Assembly (NCBI GenBank): GCA_016271365.2
Contig: CM057452.1
Coordinates: 1,248,089,001 to 1,248,153,000, forward strand
DNA: 64,000 nt
From: Neoceratodus forsteri
Taxonomy: Eukaryota; Chordata; Ceratodontiformes; Ceratodontidae
Reading direction: 5' to 3'
Part shown: positions 1-10,601 of the stretch, piece by piece
Layout: the number at the start of each line of letters is the position of its first letter
Position numbering within the stretch: the first letter of the stretch is position 1
The notes under the pieces: generated by a model
The model's database searches: none
The model's input: the letters and a program-made list of their open reading frames with translations, nothing else
Told to the model about the DNA's origin: nothing
Translations under genes and position numbers: made by a program

Positions 1-2260
1 CTTCCTCGGGGATGGTGCTGTGACCACAGCTCAGAGAGTGTCATTTGATGAGGAACAGAGCCCAGGCTGGCATGGGTCACTACACATAAGCCAACTCCAT
101 TCCCAGGGCATCCCCATGATGTGCATTTCTGGAGTGGAGGGAGAGGCCCAGAAATGGGAAAAATGAGCACCCAGCTCAGGATGCAAGATGACAGCTGCCC
201 CATCTCCCCACATCAGTCTGTTCCCCTGTCTCATCAATGCCACTTCCTCAGCCAATATTCCTTAGTTGACTTAAGGAGTGTGTTCAGGGGATGTAGTCCT
301 CGAGTAGGGATAAGAAGGATGATCCACTGGTGTTGTGGATGCTAAGGAATCTGGAAGTGGTGATCTACAATGGAGGATGAGTCTGGTGGGCAGAAAGTGA
401 CAATGAGCAGAACCAAAGTGCTGTTCTGAGAGGTGCAAGGATCAAGAGAAAAAATTCGTATTTAAAAGTGGGGGGCTAACTTCAGCAAAGACGTTAAGAG
501 TGTGGCAGGTGAACCATTTTCTGAAAGCCTTTGCTATAGCAGTTACATTCTTATAACATCAGGGCAGACAGATAGCAATTTGTTTTAAAAGTCCTTTGGG
601 GTGGGGCTAAAGCTGTCAAGTCCTCATGGACTTGGGAAAGGCAAAGCAAGCAAATAACTTAGGAACCGACCTACAATGGAGGCCCAGATACACAGCGTAG
701 GCATGTATCAAGATGATGGAATTTCTCACCTGCCGATGCTTGTGCACTTTCCAGCATTGACAAGACATGGTCTCACAAATTCACATGTAGAGGGGGGCTA
801 TAAATGAGTGGAGGTGAAGTGGGGCTGGAAGTTCAGTGCCAGAGTAAATCTCCTGTTACATGCTTAGCAAGAGATGCTGGATATGGTATTCCATCAAGGA
901 AAGCCATGTTCCTGTATAGTGAAATAAATGTTTTAAAAAATAAGCATGTTTGTGAGAGTTGGTCTCATCCCTCCATGACAGCTTGAAGGACTGGGGGTTA
1001 ACACCCAGAGACATGGAGCATCCAGTTTGATGGGAAACATAGGCACTACCGTATGGTGCTGCCTTGTGTAGTTTGTGCATCCTCCTCCATCTCTCTACAG
1101 TGTAGATACTCAGTTCAGGTTTACATACAAGTATGCTGCTGTTCCATACATACCCTTAGCCTAGCCATCCACATAAAAAAAACTGATGGAGGGGTATTGG
1201 CTATGACTTTGGCAGATTGCCCTGCATGTGTGTAGGGGTACTCCATGTCTGCTAACGGCTTTCTACAATGGGCTCATAATTTCTTTGCAGATTCAGCCCT
1301 GGATACCCCTTTAATGACAGTATGTCATTCAACTACAGACATGAGGCAGCATGTGAATTGATAGACATGTGTTTTTAAAAGGAACATCCCCAGTAGGTAT
1401 CTAACTTTTACAAATTTCATACCCTACTCTTATGGCCCTTTTAATGCTCTTAGGGCCCAATCCCCATTGAAGACCTTAAGGTGGGGGCCATTTTCCAGCC
1501 CCAACCACCTCAGTTCTTTGCTTCCATCTGTACCCCCACACCCACTGTGGGGTGTCTGTACATAAGGTACACTGTCTGAGGGCTTCTGTTTCCTTAATTA
1601 ATTAGTCATTCTTGGCTCAGCCCACCAGCGGGGACTCCACAGGTGAGAGGTCTCCAAAGGTGCATGATGGCCAAAAATTGGAGTTTCGGCAGGAAAGAGG
1701 AGAGCTCCACCATGAGGAGTTGGTGCAACAGTTGGGAGTGTGGGGAACAGGGGCGATAGCTTGCTCACCACGACAGTTTAACACTTCTGTGGGTGGTTGG
1801 GTGGCAAAGGAAGTGCAGCAGGTGGATGTAGTAGTGGCCACTGTTTCAGTTGGGGACTGCTCCACAATGAGGTCTGTGCAAGTCCTTTTCGCCGCCCTGT
1901 GATTAGCAGCTGTAACTGGCCAAAGATGTACAGGCAGTGCAAGAGGGTACAGGGCTATCAAACCTGTGGCTGCCAAATGAATCGAGATGGCCAGTGTCAA
2001 GGGAAAAGTTACATGGAGCCCATTGCTGTGCTGAGAGTGTCTGTCCTGAAGTATATCACCAACCCAGTAGTGGCAGCTTCAGGTGCCCAGAATGGTAGAA
2101 ATCCAAGTCCTGAGAGAGTTAGCACATCTATAGCAGGGAGGGCCAACCTGGTTATGGCTGTAGGGTGGAGACATCTGCCTTGAGCTTCAAGGGGATAGTC
2201 GCTTGCCTGAGTCCTGTGTTGTGTTGCTGCTGAAGGAAGGAAGAGGAGAGGTAGCCTCAA
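1..2260. other. gene-free sequence, no recognised element
   Basis: I see no exon, RNA gene or recognisable transposon here. Open frames up to 128 codons near positions 1612-2183 occur on both strands in the G-rich stretch 1610-2240 and show no family motif, so I do not call them genes. The G-rich stretch ends where the LTR-like repeat at 2261 begins. Confidence 0.5.
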
Positions 2261-2808
2261 TGTGTAATGGCTGTTTCCCCAAAGTCGCTTCATGTCCTGT
2301 GAATGCACTTAGATTCTTGGAAAGGAGAATCATCAGATCTTAGCTGCTGCCTGTACTGTGGGCATTCAGCCTGGAACCAATGCTGCCCAACACTTCAAGT
2401 GTTAATCTCAGCCCAGAGGACCAATGACTGTGATATTTTGTGGAGGGCCAGCATGGCCACATTAACTACCATCTACCTCATATAGACCCCACAGTATGGA
2501 ACTGTAAATAATTGATATGGTGCTATGAAGTTATTTCTATTAATTAAAATGGGAGCCCCTGTTTTTGAAAGTGCATCTATTGTGAACCTTCAGTTATTAA
2601 AGCGCTGGCATTTTTATTGCTTAACCCAAAGGTTTGTTGCAGCCCAGCACCAAAGAATGGAATCCCCTCCAGCCACGGACCTGTCAGCATTGTCAATCTC
2701 AGTAAGAACTGTTTAAATAAACTTTAATAGTGTTTCTGCTGCTGTGGGCACCCCTTCCCTCTTGTAATATCAGGTGTACCCCTAGACTATGGGGACCAGG
2801 GGCTTACA
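2261..2808 (+). repeat. LTR-like interspersed repeat, copy 1 of a direct pair
   Basis: This 548-bp segment is repeated in the same orientation at 5379-5930, at roughly 85-90% identity by eye and colinear throughout. Both copies start TGTGTAATGG and end GGCTTACA, giving TG...CA ends. Near the right end each has a polyadenylation signal (AATAAA in 'tttaaataaactttaat') followed by about 90 bp. TG/CA ends and that signal position fit an LTR. I see no clear target duplication. The orientation is inferred from the AATAAA. The DNA between the copies holds a SINE, an L1 fragment and a hAT element rather than gag-pol, so the pair is probably two independent insertions or an old segmental duplication. 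Confidence 0.45.
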
Positions 2809-3141
2809 AACATTGGCATTTTGGGGGTGCCTATACAGTGTTTGACTTTCCAGTGGTGCTTGATCTGCCTAAGCTGTTTTGAACTTTCATATTGTAGATG
2901 AAAACAAATGGCACAGTGTGAGAAATTTCAGGCCTTTGGAGGGCTCATGGCACCAGCTGGGCTAAGCAGGATGCACAGCACTGTCTTTGTTTTTGTATAT
3001 AAACGTTTTATTATTATCAGACAAAAAGAAAGTCAAAATACACAGGTAAATAGCACCATGACCCAACAAACAACCAATGACCAAGGAAAAATTAAACAAG
3101 CTAAGATGCAAAGAAACTGCAATATAAATAGAATAATAGAT
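2809..3141. other. gene-free spacer
   Basis: AT-rich spacer between the LTR-like repeat and a short palindrome. The open frame at 2908-3147 is low complexity and has no recognisable domain. Confidence 0.4.
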
Positions 3142-3275
3142 AGATAAGTGTGTATTACAAGGCAGTAATACCATCAAGAGGTTTTAGGGACATGGAACCT
3201 CAAGAGTGAAGCTCGAGAGGTCATAAAGTCCACAAAACCTCGAGATGGTATTACTGCCTTGTAAAACACTTATCT
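3142..3275. mobile_element. short foldback element (MITE-like)
   Basis: The two halves are inverted copies of each other. The left arm reads 'agataagtg' then 'acaaggcagtaataccatc'. The right arm reads 'gatggtattactgccttgt' then 'cacttatct'. The arms are about 45 bp with few mismatches and enclose a short centre near 3195-3230. Length and symmetry fit a miniature inverted-repeat element. No clear target duplication is visible, so the superfamily is left open. Confidence 0.55.
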
Positions 3276-3492
3276 TTCTGTTATTTTTTTGTAATATATG
3301 CATCCATTGATAATACTTCAGTTGGAGATGACCTTTGAACTGTAGTATTATCAGCAAAAATGATAGTACTATCACCTTTCAGGATAGTATTATTGAGAGT
3401 ACTGATGTATTACTGGGGAATTTTTGTATAACTTAGTATAGTATTATTGAGGCTTATCCATATATTACAAAGATATAATCATTACCGATAAT

Positions 3493-3839
3493 CAAGGCCA
3501 CTGATTTATGGTGATTAAAAAAATTAAATTCCATTTCCATGACTTCAGATTCCGGAATTGTTACTCTAATTTTTGGATTTTACCGGGATTCTGCTATCAT
3601 TCTTTTAGTATGTGCATAAATAATCAGAATTAAAGAAGGCTTAATATACATAGCATTGACTAAAGTAAACTGAAAATAGTACAGGAAGGAATTAAAAGAA
3701 AAATACAAGTTTTGTAGATTTATTGATCTGATATAAAATGGCAGATTCCATGAAATCTTTGTTTTTACCAGTTTTCTGGCAGCCCTAATTCCAGAATTTT
3801 ACCGGAATTTCCGGTAAAAACTGAAAAACAGTGGCCTTG
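3493..3839. mobile_element. hAT-type non-autonomous DNA transposon
   Basis: This 347-bp element has inverted ends CAAGGCCACTG and CAGTGGCCTTG, with the next bases on each side T-rich. It is flanked on both sides by the same 8 bp, CCGATAAT (3485-3492 and 3840-3847). An 8-bp duplication next to short CA...TG inverted ends is the hallmark of hAT elements. No transposase frame is present, so it was mobilised in trans. The interior has 'ttaccggaatttccggtaaaa', a small palindrome near the right end. The intact duplication and perfect 11-bp ends suggest moderate age. Confidence 0.8.
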
Positions 3840-3949
3840 CCGATAATCAAAACTAGATTCCATTGTTGCCTGACATCAATAAATTAGGATATAGAGCCAT
3901 AACAATAAACCTACAACTCATGATAAGTACAACCACAAGGAGGAAAGAA

Positions 3950-4095
3950 AAAGGGGTACTGAAGATGGAAGTGAAAGTAGAAATAAAATACATTTAAAGT
4001 AAAAATAAAGTAAGAATGGTAACAAATATAAAAGTAAAAATAAAGTAAGAGTAAAAAGTACAAGTATAAAAATAAAAGTAAAAGTAAGGGGAAAG
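3950..4095. repeat. degenerate AGTAAA/AAATA simple repeat
   Basis: Purine-rich low-complexity tract made of variations on 'agtaaaaataaagta'. The pyrimidine-rich complement gives a meaningless leucine/phenylalanine-rich frame. Confidence 0.7.
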
Positions 4096-4282
4096 TAAGG
4101 CACCACCTTCCTTTGAGTCCAGACTGATGAAGTACAACTAGCCTCCAATATGTAAATTCTAAGTGCCAATAATCATTCTTCTGTCAATTAGATACAGTGC
4201 ACATCAATAATATCTACATATTCACCTCAATATAACTTAACCAAGGATACCAAGGCTGATAAAACTTTGAAGTAGTCCTTCT

Positions 4283-4461
4283 TTCCAATTGTTTAACCAG
4301 GAATGGCACACTAAGCTGAAAGCTTGTTTAGAGGTGCGACCTGAGAGCACAGGGAAGTTAAGTGACTTGCTTGGGATCACACAGTATGCAAGTGGGATTC
4401 AAATCCAGGTCTCCAGATTTGCAGCTCAGAGCCATAAACCACTGTCCAATACTGCCTCCCT
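4283..4461 (-). mobile_element. tRNA-derived SINE with MIR-like core (copy 1)
   Basis: Reverse-strand copy. Read on the minus strand it begins 'gggaggcagtat', passes a tRNA-like A box and a B-box-like 'gatttgaatcc', then the core 'actgtgtgatcccaagcaag' and 'cttaacttccctgtgctctc', and ends in the tail 'agcttagtgtgccattcctg' plus 'gttaaac'. The core resembles the central domain of MIR/CORE-SINEs. The copy is about 180 bp and near full length. Confidence 0.8.
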
Positions 4462-4499
4462 ATGCATCACTTGTAAGTAGGAGGCAGTTCTTGATATGA

Positions 4500-5372
4500 C
4501 TCGCAACCTCTGGGAAAAGGACGGAAGGGTAGGGTAGTGGTCCACCATCAAAGGAGGAGAAGTCTCTTGGCCTACAGAACTGCCACATGAATGATTCCCT
4601 TAAACTTTAGTGCTTGTATATCCAACAGCGATGAATCACTTAGTATCCAAAAGCAAGGGGAATGAGACACTTTAACATCTATAATACTTTCTATAGCTGT
4701 AATGATATCCTTCCACCACCCCTCTATTAGGGCACAATCCCTGAAAATATGATCCCAAGAACCAGGTTCCTCACCACATCTCCAGCACATACTGGAGTCA
4801 GATAGGCCCATATTTAATAATTTAACAGGTGTTCTGTATCATCTACTTAAAATCTTCTTTTGTATGACTTGTGCCTTTGGATCAGAAAAGACTCAATGCA
4901 CTTCAGCCCAGCACATAACACAAATGTTTCTGTTCAATGGCTGCTGAACCTCGTCTATCCTCTGTAATCTTTAAGATTCCCAATCTGGAGTAGATACTTT
5001 CTGCAGAAGTTTATACAGCATACTTGTGTGACCCTTAGAAGTTGAAAACCACTTCCGCAACCTTTGAGTTAAATCTGTCTGAATCAAGGTATAAGCCCAA
5101 GAAGCAAAAGTATGTCTCAGTTGCAGATACCTCCACAGGTCATGACTAGGTAGCACATGAACAGTTTGTAGCTTGGAAAAGGATTTAAGGACTTAAGTAT
5201 ACCACTCTTCTGGTAAAACAGATCACCCACCAAGAGAAGTCCTTTTGAGACCCAGGAAGCCCAAAACATTTTGGAGCCCCCTATTTGGGTTTTTGGATTA
5301 TTCCATAATTGTTCATAAGGGCCCAGGAAAGCATAATTTCAGCCTAGCAATTTAGCCACTTTCTGCCAGTTG
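4500..5372 (-). mobile_element. L1-type LINE fragment, ORF2 C-terminal region
   Basis: Minus-strand frames at 4971-5156 and 4572-4811 correspond to the C-terminal part of L1 ORF2. The upstream frame holds 'LPSHDLWRYLQLRHTF'; the downstream one has the cysteine-rich 'CWRCGEEPGSWDHIFRDC' typical of the region after the reverse transcriptase. The same landmarks appear in the full L1 at 18.2-24.5 kb ('YIFKVYQLRHLIA', then the 'W.Y' segment), but the sequence differs enough to be a separate subfamily. The fragment is 5'-truncated near 5372, just beside the second LTR-like repeat. Stops and frameshifts break the frames. Confidence 0.7.
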
Positions 5373-5378
5373 CCTCGA

Positions 5379-5930
5379 TGTGTAATGGCTACTTCTCGAA
5401 AGCCACTTCATGTACTGTGAGAGAACTTAGAGTCTGAGAAAGGGGAATCATCAGATCTTAGCTGCTTCCTGCACTGTGGGTCACTCGGTCCAGAACTAAT
5501 GCTGCCCAGCACTGCAAGTGGCCATCTCGGCCCAGGGGACCAATGACTGTGATATTTGGTGGAGGGCCAGTGTGGCCACATTAACCACCATCTACCTCAT
5601 ACAGACTCTACAGTCTGGAACTGTAAATAATTGATATGGCACTATGAAGTTATTTCACTTAATTAAAGAGGGATCCCCCAATTTTGAAAGTGCATCTATT
5701 GTGGCCCTTCAGTTATTAAAGATCTGGCATTTTTATTGCTTACCTCAAAAGTTTGCTGCAGCCCAGCACCGAAGAATGGAACACCCTCCATCCACGGACC
5801 TGTCAATGCTGCCAATCCCGTTAAGAACTGTTTAAATAAACTTTAATGGTGTTTCTGCTACTGTGGGCACCCCTTCCCTCTTGTATCATCAGGCGTACCC
5901 CTAGAATATGGGAACGGGGGGAGGCTTACA
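5379..5930 (+). repeat. LTR-like interspersed repeat, copy 2 of a direct pair
   Basis: Colinear with 2261-2808 over its whole length (552 bp), including the same TG...CA ends and AATAAA. The frame at 5644-5835 matches the one at 2525-2716 only because the whole DNA segment is repeated; third-position bias is not evident, so I do not regard it as a gene. Confidence 0.45.
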
Positions 5931-6289
5931 CATTTGTTGCAGCACATGTCATCTCAAGGGAGTTAAACTTCAGGTCCTACCTGTGTAGGCCTCACCATTG
6001 CTTCTGTTTTGTTGTTTGCCATTTCTGTCAGCGTGCTTAGTCAACCAATTATATTCTACATCTGTGCATGCAGAAATAAAATCACACTGACTGACAACCA
6101 CCTATCTTGCCTTGGATGTTTGAGGTGCCAGAGCACATGGGATGCTGAGACATACACTAGACAGACAATTGGATGCCCATTCAGTACAACAGCGGATCAC
6201 CTGCTCTGCACAGAGCGGGGGGTTGTAGGATATGGTGTGTCCTCTAAGGACTGCAATATCCCCCATCTAAGCCACATCAAGACAATAGA
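5931..6289. other. gene-free spacer
   Basis: No family motif recognised. The frame at 6009-6320 has no convincing domain and runs into the CR1 tail that follows, so it may be CR1 3' untranslated sequence in part. Confidence 0.4.
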
Positions 6290-6382
6290 TTATGTGACAG
6301 ATTGGGACAGGGCAGGATAAAATTGGGCAGACTGGATGAACCAATGGCCTTTTTCTGCTAACATTGTCCATGTTTCTAGATC
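6290..6382 (+). mobile_element. CR1 LINE 3' end
   Basis: The stretch 'ttgggcagactggatgaacc' followed by 'ggcctttttctgct' and 'catgtttctag' matches the 3' ends of the CR1 copies at 10.3, 42.3 and 57.4 kb. Only the tail is preserved. Confidence 0.65.
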
Positions 6383-6568
6383 CTTCTACAGTTACACAAA
6401 TATTTTTAAAAATAGAAATTTCTGCAAGACATGGCCACCAGCCCTCCAATATCAACTTGGACAGCTTGGGAAACATGTTGCATGGATGGCCACCACCATG
6501 AAGTACATATGGTGGCCGGTTTGAAAGGGGGGCATACACACTACTGCAAGGTCCTACCTCTTACAGCA

Positions 6569-6904
6569 TGCATCCCTGTGACAGAGTGTATGTCCATTTA
6601 GTCCTTTTCACCTATAAAGTGCTTCACAACCCTGCAACACAAGCAATGCAGGTTTTTACTGGAGCTGTGGTGGGATTTTTTACCAAACCCATTTTGTTTT
6701 AAAGTTGGCTCTTTGAGACCTCACTGCATTGGATTTTGACTTTCTGGCTGTCTATTAGGAGGAGCTAGAGTGTTAACAAGCAACACCTGAGCCCAATAAA
6801 GGAGAAAGGGTAAACAAACAGAGGTAGGTTTCTGTTTCACTGAGACACAAGTGGAGTCAGAGAGAGACAGAATGAACTGAATCCCTTGTCTAAATAGGGG
6901 TAAA
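6569..6904 (+). other. possible Gypsy 5' LTR or leader
   Basis: The sequence directly before the gag frame begins 'tgtgacagagtgtatgtcc', a typical LTR-like start with TG. It contains 'cccaataaaggag', an AATAAA. I cannot find a matching 3' copy downstream or an unambiguous primer-binding site, so the left boundary is a guess. Confidence 0.3.
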
Positions 6905-8357
6905 ATGGACTCAGATAAATTACTGAAATGGCTGGCCAAACAGCTAGTACAACAGGCCCAAATGCAAGCACAACAGGCCAGATGCAAAGGGACTGGATAG
7001 CTTAGCAAGTGCAACAGGAGGCTCAGAGAGAGCAACAACTACCACAACAGGTCCAGATGCAAAGAGGCTGGATGGCTCAGCAAACACATTTGGAAGCACA
7101 GAGAGACCAGCAGCAGATGCAGAGAGACCAGCAGCAGGAGTTTATGAAGCGGGTGCTGCAAACACAGAAAGAAGCTTTGCCCCAGCTCCAGGTCACACAG
7201 AATTCAGTTGGTGTTGGACCTCACCCCTTGCTGACAAAAATGGGTCCTGAGGATGACCCTGAGGCTTACCTTATAGCTTTTGAGAGAATTGCCAGTTCTA
7301 CTGCCTGGCCCCAAGAAAGCTGGGCTACTTGCATTGCACAGTACCTGACTAGAGATACCCAAGCTGCATACAGAAGCCTAACTGACACCACCGTCAGAAA
7401 CTATGATCAGGTAAAGGCAGCTACCTTAGACCTGGCAGGAATAACTGAACAGAGCTACTGACAGAACTTTTCTACCTTTCAAGGTTGGAACATGGCTAGA
7501 GTACTGGCACAAAAATTACAAGACTGGCTACTTAGTGGTTAAAACCAGAGGTATGCACTAAAGAGGATATTATGGATTTGATTGTACTGGAGCAGTAGCG
7601 GAATATTTTACTAGACTGAGTTCATGACTGGTTAAGCCAACATGAACAGACCACTCTGACTGCAGCAATGAAAATCAGAGAACAATTCCTGAAAGCTGAA
7701 AGACCAGAGGATGCTAAGAAGAGCAGAATCCTAGAAAATCCTGGGGCAGTGACCTGAAGAGAAGATCATCCCAGAAGAGGGGAGAAAGGACTTTGGTGAC
7801 ATGGAAACAAATGTGCTGCTATGGGCAAGTGGTCAAATGGTAATATATTACTTATCCGTCTGCTTCAAAAAAGTATAACCCTAGGGCATGGTGTAATTCC
7901 CTTAGTCCCAAGACCCCACTTTCCAGTAACCCAAATGGGGGGTGGGGGATGCAGGTTATAGACCTGATAGTAACACTGTATGTTTTCATTGTGGTAAAGT
8001 GGGGCATATCAGTAAGTTTTGAGACTGCATGGACTGATTCTATGAAATGCATTGCTACCGCCCCCTACACACGAGTTCCAGGCCAACAACCTGTGTACAA
8101 TAGCAGTGCAAGTGGGGAATGAAACAGTAGCAGCTCTGGTGGATTTGAGCTGTGTGTAGACATTGGTTAAAGAATATGTGGTAGGACCCAACCTGGGTCA
8201 ATGAGGAGATTCCATAAATATTGCCGACCTGCATGGGGATATCCGTAAATACCTTACAGCCCCAGAATGGTTAAAAGTAGGCTACTGAGAAGGAATAATA
8301 CAGGTGGGAATTTCCAAAACCTTACCCTGGTCAGTATTCTTGGGCTGAGACTGGGAA
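6905..8357 (+). pseudogene. Gypsy-type gag and protease remnant (SCAN-like gag)
   Basis: Decayed gag-pol start of a Ty3/Gypsy retrotransposon. A glutamine-rich N-terminal region starts at an ATG at 6905 and shifts frame near 6985. The frame at 7009-7461 then holds a capsid segment with 'PEAYLIAFERIASSTAWP' and 'WATCIAQYLTRDTQAAYRSL'. Further SCAN-like segments ('LAQKLQDWL', 'LSQHEQTTLTAAMKIREQFL') continue to about 7710 in broken frames. A CCHC zinc knuckle lies at 7981-8022, with a TGA at 8020-8022 where the last cysteine should be. A protease region follows at about 8122-8355, with 'AALVDL' at the active-site position and a stop soon after. Vertebrate SCAN domains are known to derive from Gypsy gag of this kind. 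The copy is interrupted at about 8358 by a CR1 and cannot be functional. Confidence 0.75.
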
Positions 8358-10366
8358 GGGTTTTATTTAAGAGTTTAGTAAGTCACTCAATACAGGAAAT
8401 TTTCCAGAGGACTGGAAGAGGGCACATGCAGTTCCTCTTTACAAGAGTGGAAACAGGGAGGAATCAGGAAACTATAGGCTGGTCAGCCTCACCTCAGTAG
8501 TGGGCAAGATTACAGAGGCACTGCTTAAGGAAAGGATTGTGGAACACTTGGAATTCAGTGGAGCACAGTATCCGAGGCAACGTGAATTCATAGCAGGAAG
8601 GTCATGTCAAACCAATCTAATAGACTTTTTTGACTGAGTGACGAAGGAGGTGGATCAGGTGATTCACTATAAAATCCTGACAGTCAATCTCCCAAACTCC
8701 ATATGCCCAAGTTCAGAACAGAGACTGTCAGAAGACTGACAAGGTCTTAGTGCAATGCAGGGGCCAGCGCCCGACACCCCCTGTAACTAAAATAACCAAC
8801 TCTAAGGGGGAGCAGACCTCAGAGAAAGATTGTAAAAATTATGGGGGGCAGAACAGCATGGCACAAAAATTTCCATGCCGGGAACAGAAACTGGGTGAAG
8901 AGCACTAAGCTGGCTGAGCTGCTAGTGGCTTAGCCCTCCATGCCACAGGAGCAGCTTGGCCTGCCTCTGAATTTCCCCATTACTTGTAGTGCCTGACTCG
9001 AGGTAAGTAGCTGTTCGTCACATCCGCTACATTACCCCGTCAGCACCAGCTTCCGTCTGTCAGGTGTGTGTGTGTTGGGCTGCCGAACTCAGGATCCTGA
9101 ATGTCGGGATTCCAAGTGTTGGCATTAAGAAATACTCCCAGATCAGGGAGGGAGTGGTGGATATTGCTTACCTCAATTTCAGCAAGGCCTTTGACACTGT
9201 TCCACACAGAAGACTGGTTAACAGGTTAGGTAGCCTGGGGGTGGGCCACAAAGTGGAGAACTGGGTTAGAAATTGGTTGGGGGACAGAAAGCAGAGGGTG
9301 GTGGTTAATGGGATCCAATCTGAGGAAAGGGGGGTGACCAGTGAGGTGCCTGAAAGATCAATCATGGTGCCAGTCCTTTTCAATGCCTACATTAGTGGCA
9401 TTGCTGAATGGCTGGAGGGGAAGGTTTGCCTATTTGCAGATGACACCAAGATCTGCAACAGGGTAGACACCCTGGGGGTGGAGTCTGGAAAATGAGGAGG
9501 GACAAAGAAAACCTGGAAAACTGGTCTAATGTATGGCAAATAAAATGTAATGCAAAGAAGTGCAAAATCATGCACCTGGGGTATAGAAACCCTGCAGAGA
9601 GTTACAGGATGAGGGAGAAGTTGTTGACAGTTACCAGGGAAGAAAGACATTTAGGGATAATCATCTCACATGACTTAAAGGTATCCAAACAGTGTACCAA
9701 GGCTGTGGGGAGGGCCAGTAGCATGTTGGGGTGCATAGGAAGGGGTATCACTAGCAGAAAAAGGGAGGTGGTGATGCCACTGTACAGAAGGCTAGTGAGG
9801 CCTCATCTGGAGTACGGTGTACAGTTCTGGAGGCTGCATCTTCATAAGGACTAGACAGGGTGGAGGCAGTTCAGAGAAGGGAAAACAAAGATTGTGCAGG
9901 GCTTGCACCAGGAGACATATGAGGAGAGATTAAAAGACCTCAATATGTATGCACTGGAAGAGAGGTGGAAATGGGGAGATATGATAGAAACCTTCAAGTA
10001 TCTTAAGCACATAAACAAAGTGCAAGTAGGTGGCATCTTTCAGTATAGGAGGTGTACAAGGAAGAGGGGGCATGATATGAGATTGGAGGGAGGCAGGATA
10101 AAGAGGAATGCAAGGAAGTTTTTCTTCACAGAAAGGGTGCTAGATGCATGGAATAGCCTACCCCAGGAAGTAGTGGGAGCTAGCATAGTGGAGGGATTCA
10201 AATACGCATGGAATAGGTACAAGGGAACCCTAGGGGTGGGTAGGAAAGGCTAAACCCAATGACCAAGTAGGGTCAGTTACCACTGATGCAGGCAGGGAAT
10301 ATGGGCAGACTGGGTGGGCCTAGCAGTACTTATCTGCCATCAAATACTATGTTACTATGTTGTTAT
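8358..10366 (+). mobile_element. CR1 LINE copy 1, 5'-truncated, nested in Gypsy
   Basis: The element starts abruptly inside the reverse transcriptase ('LFKSLVSHS', then 'EESGNYR'-like sequence near 8455), is split by an insert at 8660-9140, and resumes with 'VDIAYLNFSKAFDTVPHRRL' at about 9155. It carries the catalytic 'LFADDTKICN' near 9430, the thumb 'NARKFFFTERVLDAWNSLP' near 10110-10160 and the CR1 tail 'ctgccatcaaatactatgtt' to about 10366. Frameshifts near 9490 and 9850 break the frame. The RT signature that normally reads 'GVPQGSVLGPVLFN' has become 'EVPERSIMVPVLFN'. The copy is dead but recognisable end to end. Its 3' end abuts sequence that may be the continuation of the Gypsy element. 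Confidence 0.85.
8660..9140. mobile_element. solo-LTR-like insertion inside CR1 copy 1
   Basis: This 481-bp insert interrupts CR1 coding sequence exactly. Removing it together with one copy of the flanking GATCAGG (8653-8659, 9141-9147) restores a continuous CR1 alignment with the copy at 41.1 kb. The insert starts TGATTCAC and ends ACTCCCA, so it has TG...CA ends. The right half has 'cctgactcgaggtaagtagc', LTR U5-like in style. The call as a solo LTR is an inference from ends, length and duplication; the family is not identified and the strand is not assigned. Confidence 0.6.
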
Positions 10367-10601
10367 GCATACCCTCTTGCAAAGCAATACAGAATGTTCA
10401 GGCCCACAGGAGGCCACACGGACAGAGGGACTAGAACAAGTATTTGCCTTTACTGATCCTGAACTATTTGTCCCAGAAGGAAAGTCTAAGAAGTTCTGGG
10501 CTTATAAATGGAGGGAGAAAGAGGAAAGAGCCTGTGAGTGTTATGATGACCCAGTTTTAGTTACCCAAACTTGGAAGCCAGATGTGTGGGAGGCAACCTG
10601 A
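10367..10601 (+). pseudogene. possible continuation of the Gypsy element after the CR1 insert
   Basis: An open frame with 'FAFTDPELFVPEGKSKKF' followed by a lysine/arginine/glutamate-rich stretch. In SCAN-type Gypsy elements a charged linker of this type lies between protease and reverse transcriptase, and here it lies right after a CR1 that broke the protease. The match is by position and composition only. No reverse transcriptase follows. Confidence 0.35.

Noticed and set aside
1612..2183. Overlapping frames of 96-128 codons on both strands
   Set aside because: No family motif, no matching copy and open on both strands; probably chance in G-rich DNA.
2525..5835. Similar 63-codon frames at 2525-2716 and 5644-5835
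   Set aside because: They match because the entire 550-bp DNA repeat matches; substitutions are not biased to third positions.
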